The notes under the pieces were generated by a model. The model did not search any database. It was not told the DNA's origin and saw only the letters and a program-made list of their open reading frames with translations. 48,252 nt of DNA, from the IMG/VR virus record IMGVR_UViG_3300047557_004483, positions 64,001 through 112,252 of that record; one strand, written 5' to 3'. How positions within the stretch are numbered: the first letter of the stretch is position 1; each line of letters starts with the position of its first letter. Source of the stretch: a virus. Below are positions 21,501 through 30,269 of the stretch, one piece after another. The position numbers were made by a program, and so were the translations under genes.

Positions 21501-24147
21501 TATCTGCGGTAACTGTATTGAAAAATCTTTGTGCTTGTTCATCCGCATCTACCTGCGAAATTTCTGAAGTAAAAAATCCTTGCTCGAGTTCAAACTCATT
21601 CGGAAGAGGAATGTTCATTTCTCCTATCGTATCAACGCCACCATATGTTGTACCATTAATAGAATTACTTTGATAAGTTGGTAAAGTTGTATACCTGTCG
21701 GGCACACCTGAGACTAAAGGTAACAAAAATAAGTCACCTATTATGGTAATATTTGTCGATGGAGAATCTGGAAGTATACTGTATTGTCTTGGTGTTCTTG
21801 TGGCCGTATATGATACTTCTTTGTGAGTGACAGTTCCTGAAGAAAGTGTGTAAAAATACGCACCGTCACATACATAACCCGTCGGAACGGTACTTGTAAA
21901 GAATCTATCATAATATAAAGTACTTCCTGTAAATATGTACGGTGTGTTGGTGGTCAAAACTCGTAGTTCTTTACAACATTCTGTAATTAGCTTGTTTAAT
22001 CTCAAAGTCCACGCAATTATCCCTAAAACAATAAGAACAACTGCAACTATTATAGCAATTTTGGGATTACTAACACACGCGGTAACTACTTTGTCAATTA
22101 TTTGTATTTTTCCTGTTCTTCCTCCATTCCAGTTTCCTATTTTCATTGCATTTCTTCTCTGTATCCTTTGAGCTTTTTGAGGACTTATAGTTCCGTTTCT
22201 ATATCCTCCTCCACCCGTCACAACGACTTTCAATACTAGTAATCCCGCAACAACTGCGGCGGTTCCAATTATCGTATTTATTATACCAAATGCATTATTT
22301 CTCATTGCAGTTTCCAAGCCGTCATACTTTGTACGAGCACCTGTAAAATTGTCTAAATAAGAATTCAATAAGTTAGTATAAGCATTTCCAAATTTTACGA
22401 TTGCATATTCAGTACCTGTTACAACATAACAATTGTTGTTGGCTGCCGGGTCTTCAACATCAATCAGATTGAAAAACTTATCATTGGATTGAGCTTTTAC
22501 TGTGTCTAATCCCATATAGTATCTATACCCTGCCGGTTGAATAACATTCGCTTGGAGTACCTTGTCACGTATCACTCCCATATCCGCAACCATGTGAACA
22601 CAGGTGGGTAATAGTCTTCGTCCAGTTGCAGGTGTTTCTATAATTTGGTTTGTAAAAAGAGAGGTTATTTTTTCTACGTCAGCATATCTTTTGAAAGCCT
22701 TTTTAGTTATTTTATATTGTGTTGTTGTTCCCCAATCCCTTCTAAAAGGGGAACCCACTTTATAGGTTGCACCACTTACAGAGTACCAGTAAGGAAATGC
22801 TGGTTGAATGAAATAATTATCGTTGAATAATACAGTGCTGTTTTTGGTCCAAGAAGCTAATGGAGTTATAGAATAAACTTTAGTTGTAAGTCTAGGACTA
22901 ATAATTGAATCATAAGCCGAGTATACGTGTAATCCAGCGTTATATTTGTAAATGGGAATTCCAGTACAACTTGAACTTATAGTTGTAGTAATTTGGGGTC
23001 CCAAATTTTCAGCTTGTCCTTTACCTAAACAAATTTTTACTTTCAACAATCCACTTCTAGGAGGAATAACTCTGAAGGTAACACTACTTACAGATGTATC
23101 TATCCTATATAAACCATCTTCGTATTGTGGAATGAAAAAAGGAGTCTGCGACACCGGAGTATCAGAATATGATACTTCACCAGGAGCTTGGACTGTTCTG
23201 CTAAATGCATCATCTTCGAAGGTTACATAAGTATAAAAAAGTGCAGGTGCGGTTTTGGTTATGGTAATACTATATATAGAATTTGAACCGCCTGGAAATT
23301 CTATGGTCGCACAATGTATCGAATATTGTTTAAAAGAATATTCACCAGCAATAAAAGTGTCATTTGTTCTCTCTTCCGTCTCGATTAATGGGTTTATATA
23401 TGTATATCCTGTTGGATTGTGTGTATATGTCGACGTTCCACTACAAGATATCAACGCACAATTATTGTTACAAATACCTATCAAAGTTTGTGTAAATGTT
23501 GAACCATCGTAATACCAAACTAAACCTCTAGTACGACCACCAACGTCTGGCGGAACAATTCCTGAGTTATCTCCCCAATATCTGTAATACCCTGTTGGAA
23601 GAGGGATTGTAAGTTGGTCATCTAAAAACCAAACACCTTCATAAAAAGGGAAACCGACATTCCCATCTGTAACAAGTGCATATACTTTGAAGAACTCCGT
23701 ATCGATGCAATCACAAGTGTCTAAAAAAGTAGTACCGCTACAAAAAGTACCTTCCACTAAGTTAGTACTACAGTCTAACCCAATATTTAACTGACCTGTA
23801 GTTCCACCTGAAGTGGTTATTTCAAGAGTAATATAATTATTTTGACCAGGATTTTCACCAAAATCTAAAAAGTGAATCAAATCTCTAGATGAAGTAATGT
23901 TTCCCAAGTTCCATGTTTGTCCTGTAACTTGAACATTGTCTCTATAATATATTATAGAAATGTTGACTGAGGAACCATTGTTAGATATATAATCGAGTGG
24001 GATTAAAATAAATTCTTTATTAACATCCACAACCAAAAATTGTATATAGGTTGTAGAAGTACCTGTCCATTTAAACTCTTGGACACTACCACACTCATTT
24101 GTTAAATCAGTTCCTACGGGGGGACAATAGACTGTTACTTCATTCAT
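18535..24147 (-). CDS. Giant virion protein with internal TM pair and four fibre modules, 1870 aa
   Basis: Residues 1-1185 are beta-rich sequence with scattered Cys. The region contains two strongly hydrophobic helices, residues ~620-643 (GIINTIIGTAAVVAGLLVL) and ~697-715 (IAIIVAVVLIVLGIIAW), joined by a very basic Gly/Arg loop. Residues ~1187-1870 alternate TP linkers with four modules in the order A-B-B'-A' (A: IQLATAQNDECVACRLTTY...; B: IQYNLDPTNFTTAENACRNG...), each ending DCSTCPS or DCSTIPS. A final Cys module (YFEYVDCSGVNQTLNRGT) closes the protein. Probable tail fibre or adhesin. The TM pair is odd for a fibre and suggests membrane insertion or a hydrophobic assembly core. Start ATG at 24147, 11 nt after the preceding gene. 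Confidence 0.78.
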   Translation of the reverse strand: MNEVTVYCPPVGTDLTNECGSVQEFKWTGTSTTYIQFLVVDVNKEFILIPLDYISNNGSSVNISIIYYRDNVQVTGQTWNLGNITSSRDLIHFLDFGENPGQNNYITLEITTSGGTTGQLNIGLDCSTNLVEGTFCSGTTFLDTCDCIDTEFFKVYALVTDGNVGFPFYEGVWFLDDQLTIPLPTGYYRYWGDNSGIVPPDVGGRTRGLVWYYDGSTFTQTLIGICNNNCALISCSGTSTYTHNPTGYTYINPLIETEERTNDTFIAGEYSFKQYSIHCATIEFPGGSNSIYSITITKTAPALFYTYVTFEDDAFSRTVQAPGEVSYSDTPVSQTPFFIPQYEDGLYRIDTSVSSVTFRVIPPRSGLLKVKICLGKGQAENLGPQITTTISSSCTGIPIYKYNAGLHVYSAYDSIISPRLTTKVYSITPLASWTKNSTVLFNDNYFIQPAFPYWYSVSGATYKVGSPFRRDWGTTTQYKITKKAFKRYADVEKITSLFTNQIIETPATGRRLLPTCVHMVADMGVIRDKVLQANVIQPAGYRYYMGLDTVKAQSNDKFFNLIDVEDPAANNNCYVVTGTEYAIVKFGNAYTNLLNSYLDNFTGARTKYDGLETAMRNNAFGIINTIIGTAAVVAGLLVLKVVVTGGGGYRNGTISPQKAQRIQRRNAMKIGNWNGGRTGKIQIIDKVVTACVSNPKIAIIVAVVLIVLGIIAWTLRLNKLITECCKELRVLTTNTPYIFTGSTLYYDRFFTSTVPTGYVCDGAYFYTLSSGTVTHKEVSYTATRTPRQYSILPDSPSTNITIIGDLFLLPLVSGVPDRYTTLPTYQSNSINGTTYGGVDTIGEMNIPLPNEFELEQGFFTSEISQVDADEQAQRFFNTVTADTQPTFASYTYNSNTVGGIFVFSHEIKIEDLPREVTCFYDNTNLSGLTIGKKIYLDSDGFSQVLSGYYAYETETNYREFALVLSGTVEDIFIMTSSASTTVTSTLTGGTKNVIQTQKDFTSGWYTSSAQPEESILVPKKWGTSQFYNSSEIKRGFVRTPVSADTFYTYTTNNGIATTYEEAESFYYNEILTLEESFFYFRSNTLLIDQEQVCTLTGSGINFIIKTISGDTTNSGYGVQFVAAIYTASTFDSSYTISIQGSESSKLLELPEAYNGQITSVSITGYTSQNPINKTLYSAGTFTSCVRPTSTPTQTPTITSTPTVTPSITPTRTATPPVTPTNTSTPTRTGTPTPSVTSPGTQIQLATAQNDECVACRLTTYSTVGYVSPVDTTPSVNDVVYTNSTLTNVFNGASQWFKTSWSPNATQYSIQISASGVVLAVKDCSTCPSVTPTPTVTATPTPTNTPAITSTPTNSITPTNTVTPTITRTVTPTITRTPTVTPTPTSPAIQYNLDPTNFTTAENACRNGVLGGTVKYLPPTYTTPQTGIIVYNDSNLTATYDGGDQYHKMFRGASSWAVRIGTGGLISDVVDCSTIPSLTPTPTVTTTPTPTVTATPTRTATPSITPTNSLTPTNTITPTTTPTITSTNTATPTTTPTPTSPGIQYNLDPTNFTTAENACRNGVLGGTVKYLPPTYTTPQTGIYVYNESTLTTFYDGGEQYHKMFRGGSSWAVRIGTGGLISDVVDCSTIPSLTPTPTVTTTPTITPTNTVTPTITPTTTPLGSAIQLSTPQNDDCVACRLTTYSQTRYVNPTDSTPTVNDIVYQDINLTTLFNGNSQWFKTTWGAPTEYSIQIGTNGQVLAVTNCSTCPSQTPTPTITTTPTITPTVTVTTSQTPAETSTPTPTETPSSTPIPCFEYIATADQTDIDNSESGVYFEYVDCSGVNQTLNRGTVTPSNPVCARSVGSIYIIVNGFPSSAGGSFWSAPGDSCSV
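18905..20427 (-). repeat. Four fibre modules in A-B-B'-A' order with TP linkers
   Basis: Module A1 lies at ~20162-20427, B1 at ~19727-19987, B2 at ~19265-19527 and A2 at ~18905-19162. Each has about 85-90 residues and is separated from the next by TP linkers. B1 and B2 are almost identical in protein but differ at many third codon positions. A1 and A2 share DECVACRLTTY or DDCVACRLTTY, SQWFK and the CSTCPS ending. Confidence 0.8.
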
Positions 24148-24158
24148 ATATACTATAA

Positions 24159-24464
24159 TTATGGCGTAGGATTATTAATAACTGCGTATGCATTTCCGAG
24201 TAAAGTTTGTTGTAAGTTCAGAATTCTTATAATATCGTTATATTGTTGTTGGTCAACATCTGCAGGAAATTCCCCATCCCAAATATATTGTCCTTCTTTA
24301 TCACTGTATAACAATAAATTAGTTTTTCTAGCCTGTTGCAAATACAAACTAAAATGAAGTTGGAAATAGTTTACATTTTCTGAGATTTGAAACCATACTA
24401 CTTTTCCAACATTTCCGAAGTAGCTATTATATGTCACTTGAGGTATTGATAATGGTGTTGCCAT
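24159..24464 (-). CDS. Small hypothetical protein in the fibre cluster, 101 aa
   Basis: No recognised family. Sequence rich in Tyr, Phe, Asn and Gln (VVWFQISENVNYFQLHFSLYLQQARKTNLLLY...), without signal peptide, TM or TP repeat. It sits between the two largest fibre genes with 10-11-nt gaps and is surely co-transcribed with them. A fibre-assembly chaperone or a small virion subunit is plausible from position only. The 34708 and 40229 genes are similarly placed small proteins but are not visibly homologous. Confidence 0.7.
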   Translation of the reverse strand: MATPLSIPQVTYNSYFGNVGKVVWFQISENVNYFQLHFSLYLQQARKTNLLLYSDKEGQYIWDGEFPADVDQQQYNDIIRILNLQQTLLGNAYAVINNPTP

Positions 24465-24474
24465 TTTTTTTTAT

Positions 24475-27400
24475 TTAGTTTGGATTATCTGCCTGCCCAA
24501 CACAAGCTCCTAAGTTTACTATTCTACCACCTGTTGGTGTTGTTCTTGAACAAACCGGTCCTGCGTTTGCTCCTGCTTGTACGAATATTTGTGTGGTAAT
24601 TCCTGTAGAACAATCAACATATTCATATGTTGTACTGAAACTATTTGGACCTAAGTAATAACTTATGCATGATGCATTATTTGATGGTGTAATTGTTGTT
24701 GTAGGTGTTGGAGAAGGTACAAGTCCTGAAGTTTTTGTAGGTGTTGGGGTTAAGGTACTTGTTGGAGTTGGTGTCAATGTTGTACAATTCGAACAACTTG
24801 TACTTGCAGTCACTGTGTTGTTTCCGTTTATCACATTAACTAATCTATATTGACCACTGTATTGAATATAATATGAACCTGTACTATATTGACCAAATGA
24901 TGGATTTGTATATGTTGTACAGTTACAGAATGAAGTACCGTTACCTTCTGTAGGGTCAGGGTTGAATAATATTGCATTACAAGCCCCGGCAATCGTTCCA
25001 TATAGGTCAGACGTTACTTCTGAGAATAGAGGTGCGTTACAATTATAGAGGTAAGGACAACTCACACAAACATCCATGGTCACATTATTGAAATTACCTG
25101 AACTGTTATTGGCAAAAACAGATAAGTCCATCGCAGTTCCCAAATTAAATCCTATAAATCCAACCGTCTTTGTTATTGATTGTGTTGGGGAAGTAAATTG
25201 AAATACCTCACCTAACCCCTCTTGTAAATTACCAACGAATACTTCAAAAATACTCGTTGCGCCAGTCACTGATATTGTAACATCAACATTTCCATAACTT
25301 TGTCCTAATTCTACAATTCCATTGTATGTTGTAGCGTTTGGCTCAGTTATTATCAAATTGAAGCAAGTATCACAAGTATATACGACAGGTAGACAGTTTG
25401 CCACAGGAACAATTGATGAAGTTATATTCGTATAACAATCATTTCCATTATAGACTATACACAAAATTGGCGCTACCCCGCAGTTATCGATACAAACATC
25501 AGTAGCATACGTTCCTGAAAAATTATAAGTATTTTGATTTATTGTATTATCATTCAAACAATCAGGGTAAGTCAAATAAACTGCGCCATTATCACTCAAG
25601 TCCAAATCTGCTTGCGTTATGATAACATCATAACTAGTACAACCTGTACAATATCCTGCAGATGTTGTCACTGTTGGAGTCACAGTATTTGTTGGTGTAA
25701 GTGTATTAGTCGGAGTTATAGTATTAGTTGGAGTTATTGTATTAGTCGGAGTTATTGTTGGGGTATTTGATGATGTTGCTGTTGGAGTTGTAGTTGGTGT
25801 TGTCGTATTCGTAGCAGTTATTGAAGGTGTTACAGTTGGTGTTGTCGTATTTGTCGGTGTTGGCGTTTGTGATGCACCTTCGCTCATTGTCATTGTTGGA
25901 GTAACACTATTAGTAGGAGTTATTGTTGGCGTGACAGTTGGAGTTTCCGTATTAGTTGGAGTCACTGTATTTGTTGGTGTCTCAGTGTTCGTAGGTGTGA
26001 TAGTATTAGTTGGAGTTATCGTTGGTGTTTCCGTATTAGTTGGAGTCACTGTATTTGTTGGTGTCTCAGTGTTCGTAGGTGTGATAGTATTAGTTGGAGT
26101 TATAGTTGGAGTTTCTGTCAAAGTTGGTGTTGGTGTTTGAGAAGCTCCCTCACTTGGAGTATTTGTCGGAGTTATGGTATTTGTCGGAGTTATTGTTGGA
26201 GTAACAGTATTTGTTGCAGTTATCGAAGGTGTAACTGTTGGTGTTTCAGTGTTTGTTGCAGTTATCGAAGGTGTAACTGTTGGTGTTTCAGTGTTTGTTG
26301 CGGTTATAGAGGGGGTTACTGTCGGAGTTTCAGTATTTGTTGCAGTTATAGAAGGGGTTACTGATGGTGTAGTTGTATTTGTCGGAGTTATGGTAGGAGT
26401 TTCTGTCAAAGTTGGTGTTGGTGTTTGAGAAGCACCTTCACTTGGAGTATTAGTAGGAGTTATGGTATTTGTTGGAGTTATTGTTGGTGTTTCAGTATTG
26501 GTAGGGGTTATAGTATTTGTCGGAGTTATTGTCGGAGTTTCAGTGTTTGTTGGAGTAACCGTATTTGTTGGTGTTTCAGTGTTTGTAGGCGTAGTAGTGT
26601 TAGTCGGTGTAATAGTGTTAGTTGGAGTTATTGTTGGTGTTTCAGTATTTGTAGGCGTAATTGTGTTCGTTGGAGTTATCGTAGGAGTATTAGACCTAGT
26701 CGGTGGAGGGAATGTTTCTGTTGGAGTAGTTGTTATGGTGTTGGTTGGTGTTATCGTAGGTGTTTCAGTATTTGTAGGTGTCTGTGTATTAGTCGCTGTC
26801 ACAGTGTTAGTTGGTGTAATAGAAGGTGTAACTGTTGGAGTTGGTGTTAAAGTAGGTGTTGGTGTTTGAGATGCTCCTTCACTTGAGGTATTTGTTGGGG
26901 TTATAGTATTAGTTGGTGTAACAGAAGGAGTTTCAGTAATAGTTGGAGTTATAGTTGGGGTAGTTGTATTTGTGGATGTTACTGTAGGTGTATTAGACCT
27001 AGTCGGTGGAGGGAATGTTTCGGTCGGTGTTGTTGTTACTGTATTAGTAGGTGTGATGGTTGGTGAAGTTGTATTTGTTGGTGTTATTGTATTAGTCGGA
27101 GTAATAGTGTTAGTTGGTGTTATTGTATTAGTCGGAGTAATAGTGTTAGTTGGTGTTATTGTGTTTGTTGGTGTTATAGATGGTGTTGTTGTATTTGTTG
27201 TTGTTACCGTAGGAGTATTAGACCTAGTCGGTGGAGGGAATGTTTCAGTAGGTGTAGTTGTAACTGTGTTTGTTGGTGTTATAGTATTAGTTGGAGTTAT
27301 CGTTGGAGTAATAGTTGGAGTTTGAGTATTTGTTGCTGTAGGTGTTTGTGATGCACCAGGACTACTTGTGTTAGTTGGTGTTACAGTATTTGTTGGAGTT

Positions 27401-30228
27401 ATGGATGGTGTAAGAGTATTAGTTGGAGTTAACGTGTTTGTCGGGGTAACAGTATTAGTAGAAGTTATGGATGGTGTAATAGTGTTAGTTGGTGTTATTG
27501 TATTTGTAGGTGTGACAGTGTTGGTTGGTGTTATAGTGTTAGTTGGTGTTATTGTTGGAGTGTTAGACCTTGTTGGCGGAGGGAATGTCTCAGTCGGTGT
27601 AATTGTAACAGTATTTGTCGGAGTTATTGTTGGGGTTTGAGTAACAGTTGGCGTTACAGTATTAGTTGGTGTTACTGTTGGAGTGTTAGACCTAGTCGGT
27701 GGAGGGAATGTTTCTGTTGGTGTAGTTGTAACAGTGTTTGTCGGAGTTATAGTGTTTGTTGGAGTTATCGTATTTGTTGGTGTTACAGTATTTGTCGGTG
27801 TAATAGTATTGGTAGGAGTTATTGTGTTTGTTGGTGTAATTGTATTAGTTGGAGTTATTGTTGGAGTATTAGACCTAGTCGGTGGAGGGAATGTTTCAGT
27901 TGGAGTTGTTGTTACGGTGTTGGTTGGTGTAATAGTATTAGTCGGAGTGATGGTGTTTGTTGGTGTTATGGTATTAGTTGGTGTTACAGTGTTGGTTGGT
28001 GTTATTGTATTAGTTGGTGTTACAGTGTTAGTTGGAGTTATGGTTGGAGTGTTAGACCTAGTTGGTGGAGGGAATGTTTCGGTTGGTGTAGTTGTAACAG
28101 TATTTGTCGGAGTTATAGTGTTTGTTGGAGTTATCGTATTAGTTGGAGTTATTGTATTAGTTGGTGTTATAGTATTTGTCGGAGTGATTGTGTTAGTTGG
28201 AGTTATCGTATTAGTTGGAGTTATAGTATTGGTTGGGGTTATGGTGTTAGTTGGAGTTATTGTGTTAGTTGGAGTTATGGTGTTAGTTGGAGTTATTGTT
28301 GGAGTGTTAGACCTTGTTGGTGGAGGGAATGTTTCGGTTGGGGTATTAGTTACGGTATTTGTTGGAGTAATTGTATTAGTTGGTGTTGTTGTGTTAGTTG
28401 GTGTAATAGTATTAGTAGGTGTTTGGGTATTTGTTGGTGTAATAGTATTAGTTGGTGTTATTGTGTTTGTAGGAGTTATTGTAGGAGTGTTAGACCTTGT
28501 TGGTGGAGGGAATGTTTCGGTTGGGGTATTAGTTACGGTATTTGTTGGAGTAATTGTTGGTGTTTCTGTGTTGGTAGGAGTTAAAGTATTTGTTGGTGTT
28601 ACGGTATTAGTTGGAGTTATAGTATTAGTAGGGGTAATTGTAGGCGTTTCTGTAACAGTTGCCGTTGGAGTTTCAGTCGGTGTTTCTGTAATAGTTGGAG
28701 TTGGGGTTGAAGTTTGTGTTGGAGTTGGAGTAAGTACACAATTGATAGGGAATGGAGCAGTGACTGTATTTCCAGAACCAATAAAAAAGACTTGTCCAAC
28801 GGAAATCGAACCTGTAGGCCCCAAAATAGGAACTCCAGTACAACCTACTCTATAGAACCTATTAGCGAGTCCTGTTAATATTGCAGTTGGATATAGATTT
28901 TGACCAGTATTAACTGTTCTGTTATAGAAATAATACGGTGGAAAAGTTGTTCCATTCGCTAGTGGAGGAGCTTGTATCTGAAATCTCGACCCAACAGCTA
29001 TATCGTCGAAATTGAGGGACTTACTACACGCATTATTACCTCCAGGTACTAATGTATTATTAACCAAATATAAACAATTGTTTGATGCACAAGCCTCTTC
29101 CAAAGTAGTACCCACGGAAACTGGAATGACTTGTCTTGCTGGTTGGCAGTTTCCAGGACACAAAGTTCCATTAGAACCATCAGTTCGTATTAATCTTGGC
29201 ACAAGTGTTCCTGTAGTCGGATTTGTTACCATTTGTATTTGTATGAACCAACCATCATAAACAAAATAAATTCCCGCAGGAATTGTTGAAGTGAAAGCCG
29301 GAACATTTAAAGGTGTTCCCGAACAATCACTATAGAAAGTCATGTTTGCACAATCATAAGGTGCAACACTTCCCATCGTAGAACTCCAAAAAGTCAGAAT
29401 GTCAGCACTTATATCTGTTTCTGTGTATACATAAATTGTAATAGAACCAACCGAACCTGCGAAATTATTCATCGCCTCATTCATGGTATTACCCGTATAA
29501 ACAGTAATTTCTTGACAAAATCCTCCAGCAATAGGAACTGCTAAAACTGTTGCATTTGTTTGTAGTTCTGTAGTGGTAAATCCTGAACTTGAACCAGAGT
29601 TATAGGTACCAATTGTAGTACTTAATTCAGTCATAACCCCTCCTACTTCTTGGAAGAATTTCAGACTTTCATATCTTGTTTGGTCTATGTTTTCAAATGG
29701 TATGCCTATTGTGATAGGATAGGTAATATTAATTCCACTTGTTTCAAAACTATAAGATTCAATAGTATTTGAAAGGTAATAATTTGTTGTAATCACATTA
29801 CCTGTTAAATTAGTTCCCTCGGTTATATTTTCTTCGGAACCAGGTATCACTGAAAAATATCCTCCAGGAGCGCCAGGAACTGTTCCACCACTTGTAAATT
29901 CTATTGTGACAGGTGTTCCTGAGTTTGGTATCGAATAATTAAAACTTGTACCAGCACTGATTGAACCTTGTGGAATATCAATCGCCGATATTGCATATAT
30001 TTCTTGAGCCCATGAGAGCGAATCATTACTACCTTCTATTGTAACAAGTGAAATACTTGGGTTAGCAAGTCCTGAAAATGTGATAACACCGGTTTCTCCA
30101 TCGATTGAAATATAACTATCTATATCAGGTTCCGTCGAAACAATTTCATATAGTTCAACTTTCCCTCCTAATTTTATGGGAAATTTTTGACTTACTTCAT
30201 TAGGTCTTGATATTATATAACTCGGCAT
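24475..30228 (-). CDS. Giant mucin-like fibre protein with ~1000-residue Thr-Pro stalk, 1917 aa
   Basis: Probable tail fibre or adhesin. Residues 1-~498 form a beta-rich N-terminal region with Cys modules. Residues ~499-1522 are a low-complexity stalk of TITPTN-type hexapeptides, about half Thr, with almost no charged residues apart from Glu and Arg in cassettes. The stalk contains nine copies of a [14 protein letters not shown] cassette and five SEGASQ/SPGASQ cassettes. Residues ~1523-1917 are C-terminal Cys modules, including [12 protein letters not shown]...VYLTYPDC and a final [10 protein letters not shown]. The regular Thr-rich, proline-stiffened stalk suggests an extended rod. It is a likely O-glycosylation substrate given the nearby TibC-like enzyme (inference). 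The opposite strand is open across parts of the repeat by codon coincidence. Confidence 0.82.
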   Translation of the reverse strand: MPSYIISRPNEVSQKFPIKLGGKVELYEIVSTEPDIDSYISIDGETGVITFSGLANPSISLVTIEGSNDSLSWAQEIYAISAIDIPQGSISAGTSFNYSIPNSGTPVTIEFTSGGTVPGAPGGYFSVIPGSEENITEGTNLTGNVITTNYYLSNTIESYSFETSGINITYPITIGIPFENIDQTRYESLKFFQEVGGVMTELSTTIGTYNSGSSSGFTTTELQTNATVLAVPIAGGFCQEITVYTGNTMNEAMNNFAGSVGSITIYVYTETDISADILTFWSSTMGSVAPYDCANMTFYSDCSGTPLNVPAFTSTIPAGIYFVYDGWFIQIQMVTNPTTGTLVPRLIRTDGSNGTLCPGNCQPARQVIPVSVGTTLEEACASNNCLYLVNNTLVPGGNNACSKSLNFDDIAVGSRFQIQAPPLANGTTFPPYYFYNRTVNTGQNLYPTAILTGLANRFYRVGCTGVPILGPTGSISVGQVFFIGSGNTVTAPFPINCVLTPTPTQTSTPTPTITETPTETPTATVTETPTITPTNTITPTNTVTPTNTLTPTNTETPTITPTNTVTNTPTETFPPPTRSNTPTITPTNTITPTNTITPTNTQTPTNTITPTNTTTPTNTITPTNTVTNTPTETFPPPTRSNTPTITPTNTITPTNTITPTNTITPTNTITPTNTITPTNTITPTNTITPTNTITPTNTITPTNTITPTNTVTTTPTETFPPPTRSNTPTITPTNTVTPTNTITPTNTVTPTNTITPTNTITPTNTITPTNTVTTTPTETFPPPTRSNTPTITPTNTITPTNTITPTNTITPTNTVTPTNTITPTNTITPTNTVTTTPTETFPPPTRSNTPTVTPTNTVTPTVTQTPTITPTNTVTITPTETFPPPTRSNTPTITPTNTITPTNTVTPTNTITPTNTITPSITSTNTVTPTNTLTPTNTLTPSITPTNTVTPTNTSSPGASQTPTATNTQTPTITPTITPTNTITPTNTVTTTPTETFPPPTRSNTPTVTTTNTTTPSITPTNTITPTNTITPTNTITPTNTITPTNTITPTNTTSPTITPTNTVTTTPTETFPPPTRSNTPTVTSTNTTTPTITPTITETPSVTPTNTITPTNTSSEGASQTPTPTLTPTPTVTPSITPTNTVTATNTQTPTNTETPTITPTNTITTTPTETFPPPTRSNTPTITPTNTITPTNTETPTITPTNTITPTNTTTPTNTETPTNTVTPTNTETPTITPTNTITPTNTETPTITPTNTITPTNTPSEGASQTPTPTLTETPTITPTNTTTPSVTPSITATNTETPTVTPSITATNTETPTVTPSITATNTETPTVTPSITATNTVTPTITPTNTITPTNTPSEGASQTPTPTLTETPTITPTNTITPTNTETPTNTVTPTNTETPTITPTNTITPTNTETPTNTVTPTNTETPTVTPTITPTNSVTPTMTMSEGASQTPTPTNTTTPTVTPSITATNTTTPTTTPTATSSNTPTITPTNTITPTNTITPTNTLTPTNTVTPTVTTSAGYCTGCTSYDVIITQADLDLSDNGAVYLTYPDCLNDNTINQNTYNFSGTYATDVCIDNCGVAPILCIVYNGNDCYTNITSSIVPVANCLPVVYTCDTCFNLIITEPNATTYNGIVELGQSYGNVDVTISVTGATSIFEVFVGNLQEGLGEVFQFTSPTQSITKTVGFIGFNLGTAMDLSVFANNSSGNFNNVTMDVCVSCPYLYNCNAPLFSEVTSDLYGTIAGACNAILFNPDPTEGNGTSFCNCTTYTNPSFGQYSTGSYYIQYSGQYRLVNVINGNNTVTASTSCSNCTTLTPTPTSTLTPTPTKTSGLVPSPTPTTTITPSNNASCISYYLGPNSFSTTYEYVDCSTGITTQIFVQAGANAGPVCSRTTPTGGRIVNLGACVGQADNPN
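25943..26110 (-). repeat. 84-bp near-perfect tandem duplication in the stalk
   Basis: Positions 25943-26026 and 26027-26110 match almost exactly (28 codons each, in frame), differing only at the ends. The unit carries [16 protein letters not shown]-type sequence. Confidence 0.8.
26221..26346 (-). repeat. 42-bp tandem repeat (14-residue [14 protein letters not shown] unit)
   Basis: Three consecutive 42-bp units at 26221-26262, 26263-26304 and 26305-26346. The first two differ by one base and the third by several. A fourth, degenerate unit follows. Confidence 0.85.
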
Positions 30229-30243
30229 CTCGTTTTGTTACAA

Positions 30244-30251
30244 AATAAATA
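30244..30251 (-). promoter_or_regulatory. Candidate late-promoter-like element (coding strand TATTTATT)
   Basis: The coding strand reads GAAG-TATTTATT-TTG, 15 nt before the ATG at 30228, inside the 41-nt gap between the two giant TP-stalk genes. Confidence 0.38.
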
Positions 30252-30269
30252 CTTCGAATAATGATTATA

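Larger units (their letters stand above)
25660..28735 (-). repeat. TITPTN-type Thr-Pro repeat stalk of the 1917-aa protein
   Basis: About 3.08 kb of tandem 18-bp units ([18 protein letters not shown]) interrupted by [14 protein letters not shown] cassettes. On the plus strand each cassette shows as ggtggagggaatgtttc or a close variant, near 26701, 27006, 27231, 27571, 27698, 27881, 28063, 28319 and 28500. Third-position changes are common, but several stretches are identical over 70 bp or more. Confidence 0.93.

Noticed and set aside
27683-28855. A 390-codon plus-strand open frame, with further plus-strand frames nearby (VGVIVFVG and SWCYSICRS types).
   Set aside because: These are antisense shadows of the 1917-aa fibre stalk in two frames. 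They have no RBS, and the sense frame continues into clear Cys modules at both ends.
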